Translations under genes and position numbers: made by a program | Part shown: in pieces, positions 1-12,184 of the stretch | How the letters are laid out: every line of letters begins with the position of its first letter | Numbering within the stretch: the stretch's first letter is position 1 | Notes under the pieces: generated by a model | The model's input: only the letters and a program-made list of their open reading frames with translations | Told to the model about the DNA's origin: nothing | Databases searched by the model: none | Origin: Myrica gale | Taxonomy: Eukaryota; Streptophyta; Magnoliopsida; Fagales; Myricaceae | Direction of reading: 5' to 3' | Assembly (NCBI GenBank): GCA_963930655.1 | Contig: OZ005602.1 | Span: forward strand, 29,711,840-29,775,839 | Length of the DNA stretch: 64,000 bases

Positions 1-38
1 TGAAACTTCTAAACCAACCTCTGTTGATTAATTTTCAG

Positions 39-798
39 GGGTATGGCAGTTGAGGATCCAACAGCAGAGCATGGATTGAGGCTAACGATTGAAGATTACC
101 CTTTTGCAAATGATGGTCTTATCCTTTGGGATGCCATTAAACAATGGGTTAGCGACTATGTAAACCACTACTATCCAGAACCGTCTCTCGTCCAGACTGA
201 TGAGGAGCTTCAAGCTTGGTGGACGGAAGTCAGAACCATGGGTCACGCAGACAAGAAAGATGAGCCATGGTGGCCTGTCCTGAAAAACACTGAAAATCTG
301 ACTCAGGTTCTAACGACCATAATCTGGGTATCCTCTGGCCACCATGCAGCTGTGAACTTTGGGCAGTATATGTTTGCTGGGTACTTCCCAAACAGGCCTA
401 CGATAGCTCGAACCAACATGCCCACTGAGGATCCATCTGGAGATGAAATTAAGAAGTTCATGACGAAGCCAGAAGATCAACTGCTGCAATGCTTCCCTTC
501 ACAGATTCAAGCAACCACAGTCATGGCTGTTTTGGACGTTTTATCGAATCACTCACCGGATGAGGAGTACGTGGGTGAAATTATGGAACCATCTTGGGAA
601 GAAAATCCTGCCATAAAGGCTGCATTCGAACATTTCAGAGGCAGGTTGAAGAAGCTTGAAGAAATCATCGATGAGAGGAACAACAATTTGGATCTGAAGA
701 ATAGAGCTGGAACCGGAGTTGTTCCATATGAGTTGTTGAAGCCATTCTCGAAACCCGGGGTCAGCGGAAGAGGAGTTCCTAATAGCATTTCCATTTAA
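39..798 (+). CDS. Chloroplast-type 13-lipoxygenase, last exon (partial)
   Basis: This is the C-terminal exon of a plant lipoxygenase, which adds O2 to linoleic or linolenic acid; the 13-LOX class starts jasmonate and green-leaf-volatile synthesis in plastids. An intron ends in ttttcag at 32-38 and the reading frame continues from there, so the ATG at 43 is internal and the N-terminal part lies outside the window. Visible marks are RGMAVEDP-type entry, DGLILWDAI, the iron-ligand segment [10 protein letters not shown] (second His and Asn are ligands), NHSPDEEY, and the C-terminal ligand Ile in GVPNSISI. From memory the stretch resembles Arabidopsis LOX2 more than the 9-LOX or LOX6 types (FPNRPT, MPTEDP, ASW-like [21 protein letters not shown]). 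The exon is open and looks functional. Subclass is less certain than family. Confidence 0.95.
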
Positions 799-2279
799 TG
801 CAGAAATGATGGTATCTGTGTTATGTCTTTGCAAGTACTTTCATTTTTTAGGAGCTTCTCCTCTTTTGCTCCCAATAATGTGATTTTCTTGGATGAGATG
901 TTCAAATGGTGTTCTATCAGATGCAATTGTTGTATACCTCCTTAAATACAATCAAACACCTGTACCTGTCAGGATGATTAATCAACTAACATCTATCCTG
1001 GTTGCCAGGCTCCTACAATCTCCAAATGGCAGTACCAATATACAAGAATAACCTTTTGATGCCCTCAGAAAACATTATACTTTCCAACCCATACAATTGA
1101 AATGGAAACTCAATTCCGAAAGACAAAGTCGAACACTTGAAACAAAATATATTAAAGGGAAGAAGAGCAAAATAACCCAATTTAACTGCCATTATTCCAC
1201 ACAAAACAGACACCAAAAAAACCGTATTCAACAGTCAACACACAGAAACCAATACCTCTGTATTGGGCTACTATACCGCTGACATCTCCAAATTCCCTGC
1301 ACAAGATTGGGTTGGTGCTCATTCACCTCGAGTCAGAATTCACTGCTGGGTTCGTCGGTTCCTTCCCACCACCAGATTGGTGCTCGTTCTCCTTCTCAGA
1401 TCCACGGGAGTCGGGCAGTAGCATTAATTGGCCGGTGGTATAGAGATTCGAAAATCAGATTCTTTTTCACTTCGATATACACATTAAGACTCCTAATCTC
1501 AAGCCTCTCAGGGCAAGTACGTTACAATAAAAAAAAGATTAAATTTCTCTCCTTTTCAAATTAGCATACATAATGACAACGTAGATTTCATATTCTAATT
1601 ACTTACCCCAAAAAAAAAGATTTTATATTCCAATCTCTTTCGTGAATGATGAATTTGGATGGCATGAAGAATCGAGAGAGAAAACGAGCACCCCCCCGAG
1701 GGTGGCGAGCAAGCCGAGTAATACTCCAATCTTTTTTGCTGGCAAACGGCAAAGGTTTTTGCTTAAATCGCGACATGTGGAAGTGGTTGTTGCGTGTTCT
1801 TTTTCATGTATGGCATTATAAATGACAGAGAGTTGTCCTAAACATATAAAAACATCTCTGCTTGAGATTGAACCAAGAAAAACTCTGAACTGGGATGCTG
1901 GAAGTAGCAAGCAAAGCGAGATGTAACAACTTATAAATGGAGTACTTTTCATTTAGTAATTTATATAAATATACATGTATGGCTCTATAATACATAGATG
2001 TACCACAAAGAATGAAATGTAGAATATAACCTAAGACCTGCTCCTATAAAGAATCAAAAAATGGGCAATCGTAATGCAAGTATCATTGCAGAGTATACTT
2101 ACAGAAAAACTGTCACCTAAAGTTGTCCACGATTGCCGCTCCAAGGAACCATCATTGCCCCAAGAGCATCGCTTTTGGTTTCCGGAGGCTCAGATTCGAG
2201 GGATTTTCCAAAAACATCTCTATTTTTCAGCGGAGGATCCTGTTATCGTGTAATGTGGACAGAAGCTTTCTGCATGAAA
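799..2279. other. Spacer between convergent lipoxygenase and O-fucosyltransferase genes
   Basis: It holds the 3' UTRs of the two convergent genes. Short open frames here (for example 1623-1952 on the minus strand) have no recognisable domain and no splice context. Around 1690-1710 there is a C-run followed by a gggtggcgagc motif. I see no further gene. Confidence 0.6.
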
Positions 2280-5200
2280 TCACGAGTTGGACCTTGTGTG
2301 TGAAACATTACACATACACTCGGGGACAGGAAACTTTGTGACGTCCCTTCCGACTTTGTAAGTTCTGAGTTCTGGCTGCCCTATGGAGTCACTGTGTAAC
2401 TCCTTCATGATGATGTTAAACTTTGATTCTGATAGTGAAGAGTTTAAAAAGTATGGGAGCATGTGTCTTTTGTTTGGGGTTATAAACTTCTTGTGCCCTG
2501 CATAGGCCCGGTGTCCCTGAAGAAACAACCAGTTCCAGTTTTTCAGACAGTTGTATAAAACGCATATTACTGACCCTCACAGAAGAGAAACAAAGAAAAG
2601 CAGGACAAGACCTTTGAAAGTTAGAATTCACAAAATTTACTTTCATTAATGATCCAAAATGATTGTAGTAAGATTCAAATTCAGCAAAACTTCTGTGCCG
2701 CCTTGTACGAGGCAAAGACAGTTTATGCTTAAGGTAAAGGCAGTAAGATGCCAACAGATAACTTCAATTGTTTACAAAAGAGGTCAAAACTCAAACCAAA
2801 TAGTACCATACGATCCTATTATTCCGCTGCTCGCTTATAATTGCTTTTAGTTCAGCCCTATTTCTTTTGGACATGTAACATAAGGCATTATTATCTCATG
2901 CGTTCTCTCATTCTCAATAGATTTTCTGAAAGATAAAGAAAACTTGATAACAAAGCAAGCATAATCTTGTTTTCTACAAAATTTAATCCCCTCCCTCAGT
3001 CTTTTCTAGGAATATTGCGAGTATAAGACTATAGTTAGTGGTTGCTTTTCGGTAGTCTGATGTCTCAAGCGTTTCTCTATGTTCTTGTTTTTAGTTACAG
3101 GCTTCCTGTTTAGCCGTCTTACAAGATCGAATCTTTCAGGTTGATATCATTTGACAGGCTAGATGAGTTTCGCAAGATTTTGGCCCTTTAGAAACCATAT
3201 GTTATAGAAAATTGGTACTCATGACAGATTAGTTACTGAGAAAAAATGGCGATGGTGATACCTGGATGGCGTGACCCATATTTCCCCCATGAGATGGCAT
3301 GAAAACATCACTATTCTCGCAGACTATATAATCAATGGCAGCCATTAAAGATGCTTTGTTTTTAAATGCCTCTAGTTCACCAGGCAATGCAAGATCTTCC
3401 TTGTTGGAAAAATGTGGAAACTCCTGGGTTAATGGCAGCAAAGCTTCGTTCCCACCCAATGGCTCCCCTCCAGCCCAGTATATCCTTGTATCTCTTGAAG
3501 CTCCCAGAGCTTTAAGCAGCCTAAACACAAAATGAGCCCAAGGAACAAAAGAATTTCAGTCTGTTTAAAAAGCACCAGATATGGAAAAAGAAAACTAGTT
3601 CAGCATACTACGTACATAGGTTTAAACCCATTCAAATTTTATGTCCATACCTGGCTACCTCTACGGCATTCATGGGGCAGAGACCTGCGAGTTTCCGATC
3701 AGGGTAAGTCATGTTTGATCTTGCAGTTAGGAGCTCAGGCCGTTGCTTTCTTTCATTGGTCACTATCTCATCATACTCCTGGGTCAGACCAGGAAGGCAT
3801 CCAGTCCTAATCCATACATCCTTCTCCATTCGTAAATGAAGAGCAAGGTAGGGCCCCTTGCTCCGCATCCTCTCCGCAAGCTTGATACCAAGTTGCAAAA
3901 TTGGAGGCGCAAATCTCAATGCATGAAAAGCAACCTGAAGTTAAACAAAGAAGATACATCCATTTAATTATACTCAATTGAAAAGTCAAAGATAGAGTCC
4001 GAGCTACAGGCAAGAAACAATCAAGTTACCAATTTGAAGTTCAAGAATATAATGAAAAACCAGTGAAGTGGGGAAGACCAGTGCTCATCAGAGTAGAAAC
4101 AAATAAAACAAGTTGTCAGTTTGAATTAAGAAAGGAAGTTCCCAAAACAAAATTATTGATTAAAAATGTCCCATGATTTCTGAGATCTCACCATGTGAGA
4201 GTCTGTTATGTTAAACCACAAGCAAGAAAAATACTACATGCAAGTTCAAGAGTCTGAATGAAACAATCTTTATTAAGAATAAAACCTTGTAATACCTTGC
4301 ATCGAAGCTTCTGCAGATCAGAAGGAAGATCCTTAGAGAGCCTTGAATCCAAACCACGTAAGAGCAAAACCCCTTCTCTGTTAAACTGCAGAAACCAATG
4401 GAGATTGCATAAGATAACCTTTTTCTCAATTGGCATAAACAGGAAGATTGTTCCCCACAGCACAGAGCTGACAACACATTCCCTACATAAAAGGGAACAA
4501 AATGCAGAAAACGAAAGCAGGTTTCTTTAACACGTCAGTAAGGAAGAATAGTATTAATCATAAAGGCCAACCCAGCAATGAAAAAATATTTAGTGAAAGA
4601 ACAGAATTGTAGACAGTTGTCTGATGGCTCTTAAGTTGATTGGTTCCAGCAAAAGTATAGTTGCCACAACTCAAAATTCTAAGGATTGTTGCAGCAACTA
4701 AAAATCAAATGTTGACATCTTTCTAATAACAAAGGAATAAGATGCTTCCCCAACTATCATAAGAAGGTACTGTTAGAACTACGTATACAGTCAATTCCAA
4801 AGGCCAACATTTTCTCCCGAGGAATAACAAACTAACAGCTGCCACAACTTTTTATTTTCCTCTACCAAACCAGCATTTCTAAGACATAAGCAAACAAGAG
4901 AAGCTGGTACCCTCAATCTACAGTACAAATACTCAAATTTATCAATACCCGTCTGAGGTAGCGTCCACGTATCCATCTAGGGGAGACATTAAGTGGTGGA
5001 GTGCCTTCTACTGGCTTTGACATTAGATGTGTAGATGGTAGTGACGAAACTATCCGGACATCATTGGCAAGAACTATCTTGAAGTGCTCCAAGTCAAATA
5101 TATCCGAGAATTCACTGCAACCATCAAGAAACGCAGAAAATTAGGAAGTCAGTCTTCGGAACTGCAGTGCGCATGGGAATTATAGAATCCTTATCATAAT

Positions 5201-6136
5201 ACATGATATTACACAAGAAAGGCAAAAAATTCAATCAACTTCAACCTTGATGGAAGTTTTTGAAGCTTGCTGAATTCAATTGAAAGGCCATAATAATTTC
5301 CTAAATTAGGCCCATTTTTTTGCTTACTCAAGAATCAAATGCCATGTTTTCGTGTATTGATAAATAAAAATCAATCGCAAAAGGCAGTAGTTTTTGGAAA
5401 ATAAGGAAAAGGTAGAATACCTTTCATCACCCCAAATGACATTGACTTGTAATACGGGAACAACCAAAGTAGCGCCAAGGATCCTAGCGATTACCACAGC
5501 ATCAACTATCTGATTCCTCTGCTGGTTCATTCCGCCAGAAACTACGATCATCAGATACTTTCTTCTATCTGTTATAATCCCTTCACTTGCTCGGCTGTAC
5601 TCCCGGCTGAACCCCAAGCAAGGCTTGTAGCCCAAACCATCTGGCTGCTTCCAAAACTCACTTTTCTCAAGTTTTTCAGCATCATTCTCACTGTTTCTTC
5701 CATTATCCATCGCTGATTTTGGGTACTCATTTGAAATCAACGGCTGTGATTGACCAGTACCATCCAAAACTTCATCTTTCTCAACATTTTCACCACCTTT
5801 TCTACTCATCGATGCAAAAGCAAGTTCTGATTTTGAAAATCCATTCGACATTGGGTCCTGTGATTGAGTACTTGTATGACATGGGTATGAAGAAAATGGG
5901 ATCAACGGGTCAAGCTGGTAGCCCAACTTTAACATACCAAGGAGAGCAAAGAGAAAGAGAATGAGAAACCAAAGTCTTGATCTTTTCAAGCTGAGGAACC
6001 TGTTGTTGTTCCTCGAAGATTTCTTTGGTGAGATAAGGAGGGACTGCAGAGAAGACGATGACAAAGAGTTGATTATCTGAGATGGGACTGAAATGTACGA
6101 CACCCTCTTGCCGTTACTACACTTTGACTTGGCCAT
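2280..6136 (-). CDS. GDP-fucose protein O-fucosyltransferase family protein, six exons, intact
   Basis: Exons by splice signals: 6136-5421, 5114-4949, 4385-4296, 3934-3651, 3520-3262 and 2516-2280, giving 1752 nt and 583 aa with all phases matching. The product is a type II Golgi-type membrane protein. A short basic N-terminus precedes one hydrophobic anchor at about residues 54-72 (LWFLILFLFALLGMLKL), followed by a stem and the O-FucT domain (Pfam O-FucT family). Recognisable blocks are the nucleotide-site motif GGMNQQRNQIVDAVVIARIL, RGRYLRR, HALRFAPPILQLG, YLALHLRMEKD, IYWAGGEPLGG and the C-terminal GHRAYAGHKKFITPNKR. Members of this family act on plant cell-wall glycans or cell adhesion, but substrates are mostly unproven. 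The start is the first ATG of the long first exon. A (GAA)n tract lies in the 5' leader. Confidence 0.92.
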
Positions 6137-6159
6137 TGCAGAAGGAGAGCCACAGAGGC

Positions 6160-6186
6160 TCTTCTTCTTCTTCTTCTTCTTCTTTC
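6160..6186 (-). repeat. (GAA)n microsatellite in 5' leader of the O-fucosyltransferase gene
   Basis: About nine uninterrupted CTT triplets on the plus strand (GAA on the sense strand), roughly 25 nt upstream of the ATG at 6136. Such purine tracts are common in plant 5' leaders. Confidence 0.9.
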
Positions 6187-6620
6187 TTAAGAAGGCTCTG
6201 TATATGCTTGCTAGATTAGCTTTCTCTGTAAGCTTTTTAGAGAGATAAACAGAGGGAGAGACAGAGACAGAGATTATTGCGTCTTTTAGAGAGAAAACGA
6301 GACAGTAGCCGGCGGGAAGGCCAAGTCTGATGTGAATTATGGGAATTGTTAAGAAAGTTATATGCGTGTTGTGGGTTTAATTTAAAGCTGCTGCCAGTAT
6401 CTACGATCTTGTGTTTAGTTTAATCCAAGTGCCTTTTAAGTGTTCGTTGGACGGCTAATGTTTTAAATGTAACCCTTTTGTCCATAAAAAAAGAAAGAAG
6501 AAAAAATAGGTTGGTTCGAAGAAAATTTGTTGAATTTTAAGAATAATGCGAATATTTAGGTAGTGTTTAAATTTTATTGATATGCTTGTAAAAGTTGTAT
6601 TGATGTGTGTAAAAATAATA

Positions 6621-7259
6621 GGCTTAAATGCACTATAGGTCCCTGTGGTATCACCTTTTTATAAATTGATCCATGTGGTATGAGTTTGTACTGGCTAGTC
6701 TCTGAGGTAATCATCTTGTAACAAATTGGTCCTCCCGTTAGATTTCCGTCGACCCACTTAACGGCCGAAGCTGACGTGGATTATTTTCGGCGTATGCACC
6801 AATGAAAGAGCACAAACAGAGGACAGACTGAGCATCCCGAGCACAGACCGAGCCCCCGCATCCCGAGCAGTCTGAGCAGCACTAGCTCGAGCATCCCGAG
6901 CACAAGCAGCTGGCCAACTCGAGATACGGGTACATGCGGCATCATATGCACCAATGAAAGAGCACCAACAAAGGACAGACCGAGCATCCCGAGCACAGAT
7001 CGAGCCCTGGCATCCCGAGCATCTTGAGCACAAGCAACTCAGCCTACTCGCCTCTCGACATGCGGCATCACCCCATTAATTGATGACGTTAGATTTTTTG
7101 ATATGTCAGCTTCGGTCGTTAAGTGGGTCGACGAAAATCTAACGGGAGGACCAATTTGTTACAAGATGCTTACCCTAGGGACTAGCTAGTACAAACTCAT
7201 ATCATAGGAACTAATTTGTAAAAAGGTGATACCCCAGGGACCTACAATGCATTGAAGCC
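6621..7259. mobile_element. Foldback MULE-type non-autonomous element, 639 bp
   Basis: Long terminal inverted repeats of about 150 bp pair 6621-6775 with 7095-7259: left ggcttaaatgcactatagg, right cctacaatgcattgaagcc, with the shared block ttaacggccgaagctgac and its inverse. The ends are flanked by the direct repeat aaataata (6613-6620 and 7260-7267), fitting the 8-9 bp duplication of Mutator-like elements. The inside carries two imperfect direct copies of a GC-rich unit built of catcccgagca blocks (about 6794-6905 and 6946-7035). No transposase is present. Confidence 0.85.
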
Positions 7260-7445
7260 AAATAATAATATTGAGTTGTATTGATATGCTTGTAAAAATA
7301 ATATTAAGGGTATAAATTTAAAAAATTGAATTCAAATTTACAAACGAACATACACTTTGTCATATCCAAGTAACTTCTCCAACAAATTTACATTTCCATT
7401 TAAAAGCTGAAATTTTATGGATAAGTGATGCACGGTTTACTTCGG

Positions 7446-7644
7446 GTGAATTTGTTTTGTAAAATTTTAGTATTGTTAAAATTTTAGGTATTGGATTTAG
7501 TCAAAAAAGTGAGGAAAGATGTAATTTTTATATTTTTGTAGTGAAAAATAATGATTTGATGGAGAGAGATAAATTATATTGTAATATTTTATTTTTTAAA
7601 AATTTTAAAATGCGTAAAATTTTACACCACAAACGCAGTCTAAG
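7446..7644 (+). mobile_element. Tourist-like MITE, family B copy 1
   Basis: About 200 bp, ending near gggtgaatttg and caaacgcagtc, with the family core gtattggatttagtc then agtgaaaaataatgatttga and gagagagat. Five more copies in the window share this order (11261, 29059, 38524, 47198, 54463). The best-preserved copies show TTA target duplications, which points to PIF/Harbinger (Tourist). Confidence 0.75.
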
Positions 7645-7986
7645 AGTTGTTTAGGTTCACTTTTGTTTCCAGCTGCCTAATAAAATATCAATAATACGTG
7701 TCCAAGTTTGAGTTTGATTTTGTCAACAAAGAATTTGAGTTAGTTCTTCTTTTATTGATTTTCATGGGATAATTGACGCTAGCTAGCAGCTTCACTTTTC
7801 CAAAAACAATCATTTAACTTCCTCAAACTTTCCATTGAGGACAAATTATTTGAGCTTAAAACGCAAGCAACATTTTCTTTTAAGATGTTTGGTATTCTAG
7901 AATATGTGGTTTTGTAGCAGCTTATATGCAAGTCTTACTAGGCTTTTATAAGTTCTCTTAAGACACCCAAAATATATATACTATGG

Positions 7987-8292
7987 TTACGTTCGTTTCT
8001 TACATTTTTTCAGGATTCAAATACATTCACAAAACTACCACCGAACATAATCAGAATTCAAACACAAATACCAATACATTTTCCACAATCTCCAACAACT
8101 TTTTACTTTTTTATTCAACATAAATTTTCTCTCTCTATACTTTTTCAAATAACTCCAATATTTTTTTATTAAACAATTACATCAAATCATTTATCTCTTC
8201 ACTTTACACAAACACCAATAAAACACTATTACATAAATATTCACAACTTCTATAAAATCCTACATTTTTACTCAAACCAAACATATCTTGAT
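7987..8292 (-). mobile_element. MITE family A, copy 1
   Basis: About 300 bp. Its reverse complement matches 39424-39726 and the two halves at 37373/38290: gtgaatatttatgtaa, gatgatttgatgtaattg, gttggagattgtg and gtttgtgtttgaatt in the same order. Ends carry a short inverted gttcgt/acgaac motif. Superfamily is unresolved because no clear target duplication is seen. Confidence 0.7.
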
Positions 8293-8539
8293 GTTTGGTT
8301 TTTAAAATATTTTTTGTGTTTATTTTTTTAGAGTTAGTATAAATTTTTTTGAAATTGGTGAAAAATAGTTAAAAATTATAAAAATTTGTTAGAATTTGTA
8401 AAATATTATTAGAATTTATAAAAAAATATTAAAATGGATAAAAAAATAAATGTGAAAATTTTGTAACACCCAACAAACGTAAACCATAAACTTCGGAGGT
8501 AGATTATATTGTCGAGCAGGGGTAGTGTCGTGTTGTGTT

Positions 8540-9090
8540 TATTAGAATTTACACAATATGTGAAAGATAGGCCTAACTCAATTCTAAAATACGCCTTGAG
8601 GAGTGAGGGATGCTACAACCTTATAAGGAGGCACATTGACTATTTTCTTTAGCAATGTGAGACTTCCAACACGCCCCCTCACATGTGGTGGGAGGACATC
8701 CAAGCCAACACGTGGAAACGGGTGACGGTGGACCACAAACTAAGAATCTTGCTCTTATACCATATTAGAATTTACATAATATGTGAAATGTGAGTCTAAC
8801 TCAACTCCAAAAGACGCCTTGAGGAGTGAAAACCTTATAAGGAACACATTTACTAGTTTCTCTAGCAATGTGAGACTTCCAACACGCCCCTTAACGTGTG
8901 GTGGGAGGACATTCAAGCCAACACGTGGAAACGGGTGACGGTCGACCACAGACTAGGAACCTGCCTCTGATATCATATTAGAATTTATACAATATATGAA
9001 AAGTGGACCTAACTCAACCCCAAAAGACACTTTAAGAAGTAAAAGATGAAACAAACTTACAAGGAGACACATTTACTAATTTCTTTAACA
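8540..9090 (-). repeat. Tandem array of about three 215-225 bp units, LTR-retroelement-like fossil
   Basis: Units start near 8543, 8766 and 8978 (ttagaatttacacaatatg variants). They share caatgtgagacttccaaca, cgccccctcacatgtggtgg and acacgtggaaacgggtgacg. The sequence style (acgcccc-ctcacgtgtgg with a gataccatattagaa junction) resembles debris around the LTR and primer-site region of Copia-type retroelements. It is a broken fossil with no coding parts left. Divergence between units suggests it is old. Confidence 0.5.
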
Positions 9091-9220
9091 ATCAGTATTC
9101 CGGCCAGCCTGCCCCATAAACAATGAACAGTAAGGTAGCATGTGACCCTGCGACAACTCCACTGCTCTAATCCCGACAGGCTGGTGTCCCAAATTTCAAT
9201 GGCCTACCATGTCCACAAAC

Positions 9221-10497
9221 TAGGGCTGAAAACCGGAAATGCGGTCCGATTTTCGGACCGCAATCCGGTCCGGACCGCATTTCCGGTTGTCTTATATTTA
9301 AAGACCGGACCACTTACAAGTGCTCCGGTCCGGTTTTATAAAATGCGGTCCGATCTGATAAAAAGTGGTCCAGACCGGATTTAATTTTTAAAAAAAAAAA
9401 TTAAAAACAAATTTCGAACCTGCAATCAGCAGTCTACCGCGCAGTGATTTTTTTAAAAAAAAATATTTTTTTTTAAATTTCGAACGGCTGCACTGCAGCC
9501 TAGTAGCCTACTCTGCAGTGATTTTTTTTAAAAATATTGTTTTTTTAAAAATTTCGAATGGCAAAACGGCATGCGCAGTAGGCACTGCAGCCTACTCTGC
9601 AGTGACTTTTATTAAAAAGAATTTTTTTTTTAAACATTTCGAACGGCAGAACTTAATAAATGGACTAAAATAGCTAACCCAGCGCATATATAATTGCAGC
9701 CTTTAGCCAATGGGATCTCATAAAATGCATTGGAACTCTTCCCCACCACACTGATATCGTTGAAAAACTATTCGCCACAGTGACCGGACACGACATGTTG
9801 TGCCTTGCTCCCACACTCTTCCCGAGATACAACTAGTTACTGTTAAGTCAAATATATGATGCTACGTTAGATCACTGGTACCATTCCGGGAGTTAACTAA
9901 TGAACCACAGGTTCTCAACCTCCTGGCTCAGCCTTAATACTGATTAGCATTCTAATGAAATGTTCTTAGTGGATGACACTATACAGCTCCCCCAGCTTAT
10001 TTCCAGATATTAAAAAAGAAAAAGAGGAAAGTGGTACCATAAATAGACTATAAAGTTTTTTTTCTGCGTAAATAGACTACAAAGTTGATGGCACCAAACG
10101 CATAAAAAGAATAAAACTTTGGAATTGACTGAGACCATGATTTACTGTCTGCAATCAAGCTATACTCCTAGCCAGAACGGCATGCTCTGCGCAGTAGGCA
10201 CTGCAGCCTACTGTGCATTGATTTTTTTAAAACAAAAATATTTTTTTTAAAAAAAATTGCGAACGGCATTCGCAGTGCATAGAGAGTAATATTGTTTAAA
10301 TAATTACAAAATAAAAATATTAAATGCAGTCCGGTCAGGTCCGGACCGTATTTAAAAAATTCATGACCCGGACCGGACCGGATAAATCCGGTCCTTAAAT
10401 CCGGTCCGGACCGGACCGCATCTGAAAAATTAAAACCGGACCGGACCGCAAATTCGGTCCGGTTTTCCGGTCTGCGGTCCGGTTTTGTTCAGCCCTA
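9221..10497. mobile_element. Non-autonomous hAT-type transposon, 1277 bp
   Basis: Ends are tagggctgaaaa (9221) and tgttcagcccta (10497), inverted to each other. A perfect 8-bp duplication ccacaaac flanks it (9213-9220 and 10498-10505), the hallmark of hAT transposons. Both subterminal regions (9230-9385 and 10325-10490) are packed with cggtccgg-type motifs in both orientations, as hAT transposase-binding arrays often are. The middle has repeated units containing gcagcctactctgcagtga and tttcgaacggc (9420-9650, again 10185-10275). No transposase frame is present. Confidence 0.9.
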
Positions 10498-11260
10498 CCA
10501 CAAACTTCAATAATTCGAACACCCCAACCCTTGACTGCCAACTAGAACCCACTGAAATCCCATGCTGGCACCTGGTCCACGTGGCAGATAGCGACCTATC
10601 AACCCCATGCCACATGGGCCTCTAGGCTCTAGACTAGTTCCTTTTGCTTTTTCAGTTTGGTGGGGGCTTATCAGGTCTGTAGAGCATTATAGCCAATAAG
10701 CAACTCATCATGTAATGTCCGGAGATGAGGAGTTGGATTTCTCAATCATTCGAGAGCGAGCTTCTTGTTTTTGTCTGAACCAGTGGAAAAGCTTATTGTG
10801 GACAAAACATTATCAATATTTGCTTTACTTTTCTGCAACCAACCCTTTTTTAGGTGCTGTGGACACCCCCCATCTTCTTAAATTCACAAAGATTAGAGAG
10901 AGAATTCAATTCAAAACTTGCAACTTGCAAGGGAAGACATGGAGAGCAGTAACCCGCCTATGTCCAGAGCATGACAAATCTTTTGGGCCTGGGGTAGGTG
11001 TTTTCTTCTTTCCCCCTGCTAATAATGTTGAGAGTATAAATCAAAATACAATATGCCCATAAATTATAATACAAAAAAAAAACATTGAAAATCGATGACG
11101 ATGATACAGGTAGCGTTTTAACCAAGGCATTCATTCTTCTTGTGTGGTACTTTTCCAAAATGCATTTGAGGTTCCAGCTGTCATATTCGATGACTCTTTG
11201 TACACGTCTCAGCCATCGGATTCTCCAAATCAACCTCGCTGCTTTGGGACCCACAAATTA
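10498..11260. other. Spacer without recognised gene
   Basis: Unique-looking sequence. Frames such as 10715-11062 (+) have no recognised motif and no supporting splice sites. Confidence 0.5.
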
Positions 11261-11455
11261 CCCGTATTTGTATTATAAAATTTTATATCCTCTAAAATTT
11301 TAACACAATAAAATATTACAATATAATCTTTCTCTTTCATAAAATCATTACTTTTCACTAAAAATATTTTAAAAAATTATCACACTCTTCACTTTTTCAC
11401 TAAACCCAATACCTAAAATTTTAACAACACTAAAATTTTACAAAACAAACCCACC
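11261..11455 (-). mobile_element. Tourist-like MITE, family B copy 2
   Basis: Inverse orientation of family B: tctaaaattttaacacaata, atcattacttttcac and tttttcactaaacccaat, ending acaaacccacc. Length about 195 bp. It is followed at 11470-11665 by another AT-rich stretch with cgggttgttt / aaacatcccg ends that may be a further decayed MITE. Confidence 0.75.
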
Positions 11456-11922
11456 TGCAAACATACCGGGTTGTTTTAGCCCCAATTATTCGGGTCAATT
11501 ATTTGAGTTTAATAATAAAAAAATTATCACATAATTTTTTATTATTATAATATTTATTAAAAATCTTCTCTTATAACTTTTTCACCGATTCTAATAATAT
11601 ATCTTTATTTTTTAATATTTTTTAAATTCTAATACTCAAAATTTTCACCCTCAAACATCCCGCAGAAATGGTAGAGTATTATAATAGTATTTGCAGGCAC
11701 TTTTCTACCCAACATTAGTCGAGTCAAATATTCTCTGATCAGAGAGGTTAAGACGGTGATTAGGTTCGGTAAGAATACTCCTATTTTCACCCCTTTCGGT
11801 AAGAGCTTGAATATCGTTGGGTTTTCTCTCTTTTTTGATTAACACTGCTGTGGTACTTAACTGGAAGTTATAAGCTGGTAAAAGAATAGGCGATGTAACT
11901 AATGGTTTTTATGTTAGTAATT

Positions 11923-12184
11923 GGGTTAATGACTGTTTTTTTTTTTTACGAAAATGCCAACGTGGAGTGCTTCTTGTGGGTTTTTTTTTTTAAAAAATCA
12001 TACACGTGTCACAATATTATTGGGAGTGACGTATCCCACTGTCAGCCACGGAGGAGACGAAATTAGACAAAATGACTAACTCGATAAATGAGGATAACCT
12101 AAGGACTTATGTGACCAAATTTGAAACCCATGAACCAAATCGATAATGGGCAAAACATTCAGAAACTAAAATAGTCATTAACCC
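11923..12184. mobile_element. MULE-type MITE, 262 bp, 9-bp target duplication
   Basis: Inverted ends gggttaatgactgtttt and aaaatagtcattaaccc. A perfect direct repeat ttagtaatt flanks it (11914-11922 and 12185-12193), the size expected for Mutator-like elements. The inside is AT-rich on the left and non-coding. Confidence 0.85.

Noticed and set aside
549-834. Two minus-strand frames opposite the lipoxygenase exon
   Set aside because: They are antisense shadows of a clear lipoxygenase coding exon.
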